A DNA stretch of 8,477 bases from Gammaproteobacteria bacterium (GTDB lineage Bacteria; Pseudomonadota; Gammaproteobacteria; SZUA-229): assembly GCA_029880105.1 (NCBI GenBank), contig JAOUPA010000080.1, forward strand, positions 1 through 8,477. The letters are read 5' to 3'. Position 1 is the stretch's first letter. Each line of letters starts with the position of its first letter. The position numbers were made by a program, and so were the translations under genes. The notes under the pieces were generated by a model, which was given only the letters and a program-made list of their open reading frames with translations, had not been told where the DNA came from and searched no databases. Of the stretch, positions 7,071 to 8,477 are shown piece by piece.

Positions 7071-8296
7071 GCGAACGTATGGTTATGCCAAATATTAAAT
7101 GCGCTGTTAATCGTGCTTCATCGTGGCATCTTGAGTGTCTCGACCCAGTGCTGACATTTGTCTGTGTCTCATTATTATCATTGGGACTGGTGATGGTGGC
7201 ATCTGCTTCCGTCGGTGTTGCCGATCAGCATTACGCTAATCCTTTTTATTATCTACAGCGCCAGATGGTGTTTGTTGTTGTTGGGGTAGTGGCAGCTGCT
7301 CTGGTTTACAGGGTTAGGTTAGTGCAATGGGAAAAATCAGGTGTTGCATTATTAGGCTTTGCCCTGTTTCTACTGGTACTGGTACTGATCCCGGGTGTGG
7401 GTAAAACAGTTAACGGTAGTACCCGATGGATTTCCCTTGGGCTGATCAATCTTCAGATATCAGAAGTGGTGAAACTGTTTTTGCTGATTTATGTCGCCGG
7501 CTATCTGGTTCGTCATGGTGAAGAGGTGAGGACTTCATTAAAAGGGTTTATCAAACCAATGCTGATGGTTGGGCTTGCAGGTTTGCTGCTGTTGCTGGAG
7601 CCTGATTTTGGCTCCACTGTGGTTATTATGGGTACAGTGCTGGCAATGACATTTTTAGGTGGTGTGCGTTTTATCCAATTTGCATCGTTCCTGGCATTGT
7701 TTGGTGCCTGTGCATTGATGCTGGTGATTTCATCACCCTATCGTATGGAGCGCCTGACCTCTTTTATGAATCCATGGGCGGATCCGTTTGATACAGGTTT
7801 TCAGCTAACACAGTCGTTGATTGCCATTGGTACTGGTGGTTGGTGGGGTACGGGCCTGGGTGGCAGTGTACAAAAATTATTCTACCTGCCTGAGTCACAT
7901 ACTGATTTTCTGTTTGCAGTGCTGTCGGAAGAATTTGGTTTTATTGGTGTCTGTTTTGTAATTTCGATGTACACGATTTTATTTTTTAGAACCTTCAAAA
8001 TTGGGCTTCAGGCTGAGAGAAGCGGTAATCGTTTTGCTGCTTACATGGCTTACGGTATTGGTATCTGGCTGGCGCTTCAGGCTGTAATCAATATGGGCGT
8101 GAATATGGGTTTGATGCCTACCAAAGGATTAACGCTGCCACTGATGAGTTATGGTGGCAGTAGTCTGGTTGTGTGTTGCATGGCAATTGGGTTGTTGCTG
8201 CGCATTAATTATGAATGTGGAGAATTTTCAAAGCAGGCGGTGGGTCGCGAAGGTCGCCAGCGAAAAAAATTGAAACCAGCAGGGGGTGTTGCATGA
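7067..8296 (+). CDS. ftsW: Septal peptidoglycan glycosyltransferase FtsW (SEDS family)
   Basis: Polytopic inner-membrane SEDS protein that polymerises lipid II into glycan strands at the division site, working with the transpeptidase FtsI encoded at the other end of this window. It is 409 residues, close to E. coli FtsW (414), with about ten hydrophobic segments between residues 29 and 380 and a basic cytoplasmic C-tail (394-404). SEDS motifs: NGSTRWISLG (116-125), SEVVKL (132-137), EPDFGST (178-184), FQLTQSLIAIGTGGWWGTGL (245-264), PESHTDF (275-281) with D280 aligning with the essential SEDS aspartate, EEFGFIG (288-294), and PTKGLTLPLMSYGGSS (351-366). RodA is the main alternative; the location between murD and murG and the hydrophilic N-terminal leader favour FtsW. 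The ATG overlaps the murD stop as ATGA, with GGGAG (7054-7058) 8 nt upstream. In-frame ATGs also occur at 7079 and 7085, but they lack this spacing. Confidence 0.97.
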   Translation: MSERMVMPNIKCAVNRASSWHLECLDPVLTFVCVSLLSLGLVMVASASVGVADQHYANPFYYLQRQMVFVVVGVVAAALVYRVRLVQWEKSGVALLGFALFLLVLVLIPGVGKTVNGSTRWISLGLINLQISEVVKLFLLIYVAGYLVRHGEEVRTSLKGFIKPMLMVGLAGLLLLLEPDFGSTVVIMGTVLAMTFLGGVRFIQFASFLALFGACALMLVISSPYRMERLTSFMNPWADPFDTGFQLTQSLIAIGTGGWWGTGLGGSVQKLFYLPESHTDFLFAVLSEEFGFIGVCFVISMYTILFFRTFKIGLQAERSGNRFAAYMAYGIGIWLALQAVINMGVNMGLMPTKGLTLPLMSYGGSSLVVCCMAIGLLLRINYECGEFSKQAVGREGRQRKKLKPAGGVA

Positions 8297-8477
8297 GAGC
8301 GATACAACCGATTCTGATTATGGCCGGTGGTACCGGTGGTCATGTCTTTCCGGCTCTGGCAGTTGCCGATGAACTGCGTGCTCGAGGCGTGCCAGTGATC
8401 TGGCTTGGAACCAGGGCTGGCATTGAAGCGCGACTGGTGCCACAGGCAGGTTATGCCATTGAGTGGTTAAGTATTTC
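8293..8477 (+). CDS. murG: UDP-GlcNAc:lipid I N-acetylglucosaminyltransferase (partial, 3' end beyond window)
   Basis: First 61 codons of the peripheral inner-membrane GT-B glycosyltransferase (EC 2.4.1.227) that adds GlcNAc to lipid I to form lipid II on the cytoplasmic face. Visible are the opening beta strand (ILIMAGG, 7-13), the glycine-rich GGTGGHVFPALAVA (12-25) with H17, the N-terminal lipid/phosphate-contacting loop of MurG, and WLGTRAGIEARLVP (41-54), which matches the start of the family closely. The E. coli protein is about 355 residues, so most of the gene, including the C-terminal UDP-GlcNAc-binding half, lies outside. The ATG overlaps the ftsW stop as ATGA, and AGGGGG (8281-8286) 6 nt upstream is a good ribosome binding site. 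Position after ftsW agrees with the E. coli cluster. Confidence 0.96.
   Translation, partial: MRAIQPILIMAGGTGGHVFPALAVADELRARGVPVIWLGTRAGIEARLVPQAGYAIEWLSI

Noticed and set aside
6853..7098. Out-of-frame + strand open frame spanning the murD/ftsW junction
   Set aside because: It overlaps the conserved murD C-terminus and the ftsW start, and its translation resembles no protein family I know.
1..8477. Mobile elements, CRISPR arrays, tRNA or rRNA genes, terminators, a hidden novel gene system
   Set aside because: None seen on either strand; the seven conserved genes leave at most 23 nt of non-coding sequence between them.

Overview
The window is a continuous stretch of the division and cell wall (dcw) cluster of a Gram-negative bacterium. 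Seven genes run on the + strand in the order ftsI, murE, murF, mraY, murD, ftsW, murG. ftsI reaches the left edge and its true start may lie outside; murG is cut by the right edge after about 61 codons. No RNA gene, mobile element, CRISPR array, repeat family or terminator is visible, and coding sequence fills essentially the whole window.

The gene order matches the Escherichia coli cluster. MraY has the E. coli length (360 residues) with catalytic residues at the same numbers, and MurE carries the meso-diaminopimelate selecting DNPR motif. Together these point to a proteobacterium, most likely a gammaproteobacterium. The proteins differ enough from my memory of the E. coli ones that I would not place it in Enterobacterales. 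Base composition looks near balanced, slightly AT-leaning, and uniform, with no sign of recent transfer.

Layout: ftsI (septal transpeptidase, 7-1725) overlaps murE (1722-3260) by 4 nt; murE overlaps murF (3257-4618) by 4 nt; murF overlaps mraY (4618-5700) by 1 nt. The only spacer in the window (11 or 23 nt, depending on the murD start) separates mraY from murD (5712-7070). murD overlaps ftsW (7067-8296) by 4 nt, and ftsW overlaps murG (8293 onward) by 4 nt. This implies one transcript with translational coupling at most junctions. No internal promoter or terminator can be supported.

The genes work together as follows. MurD, MurE and MurF add D-Glu, meso-DAP and D-Ala-D-Ala to UDP-MurNAc-L-Ala in the cytoplasm. 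MraY transfers the phospho-MurNAc-pentapeptide to undecaprenyl phosphate (lipid I), and MurG adds GlcNAc (lipid II). FtsW polymerises lipid II at the septum and FtsI crosslinks the product. MurC, needed before MurD, is not in the window; in the E. coli order it follows murG.

I found no undescribed system. The points most worth a second look are four cysteines in two CxxC pairs in the N-terminal domain of MurE, and a seven-G tract at the ftsI/murE junction that serves as the murE ribosome binding site and is also a potential -1 slippery heptamer leading into the murE frame.
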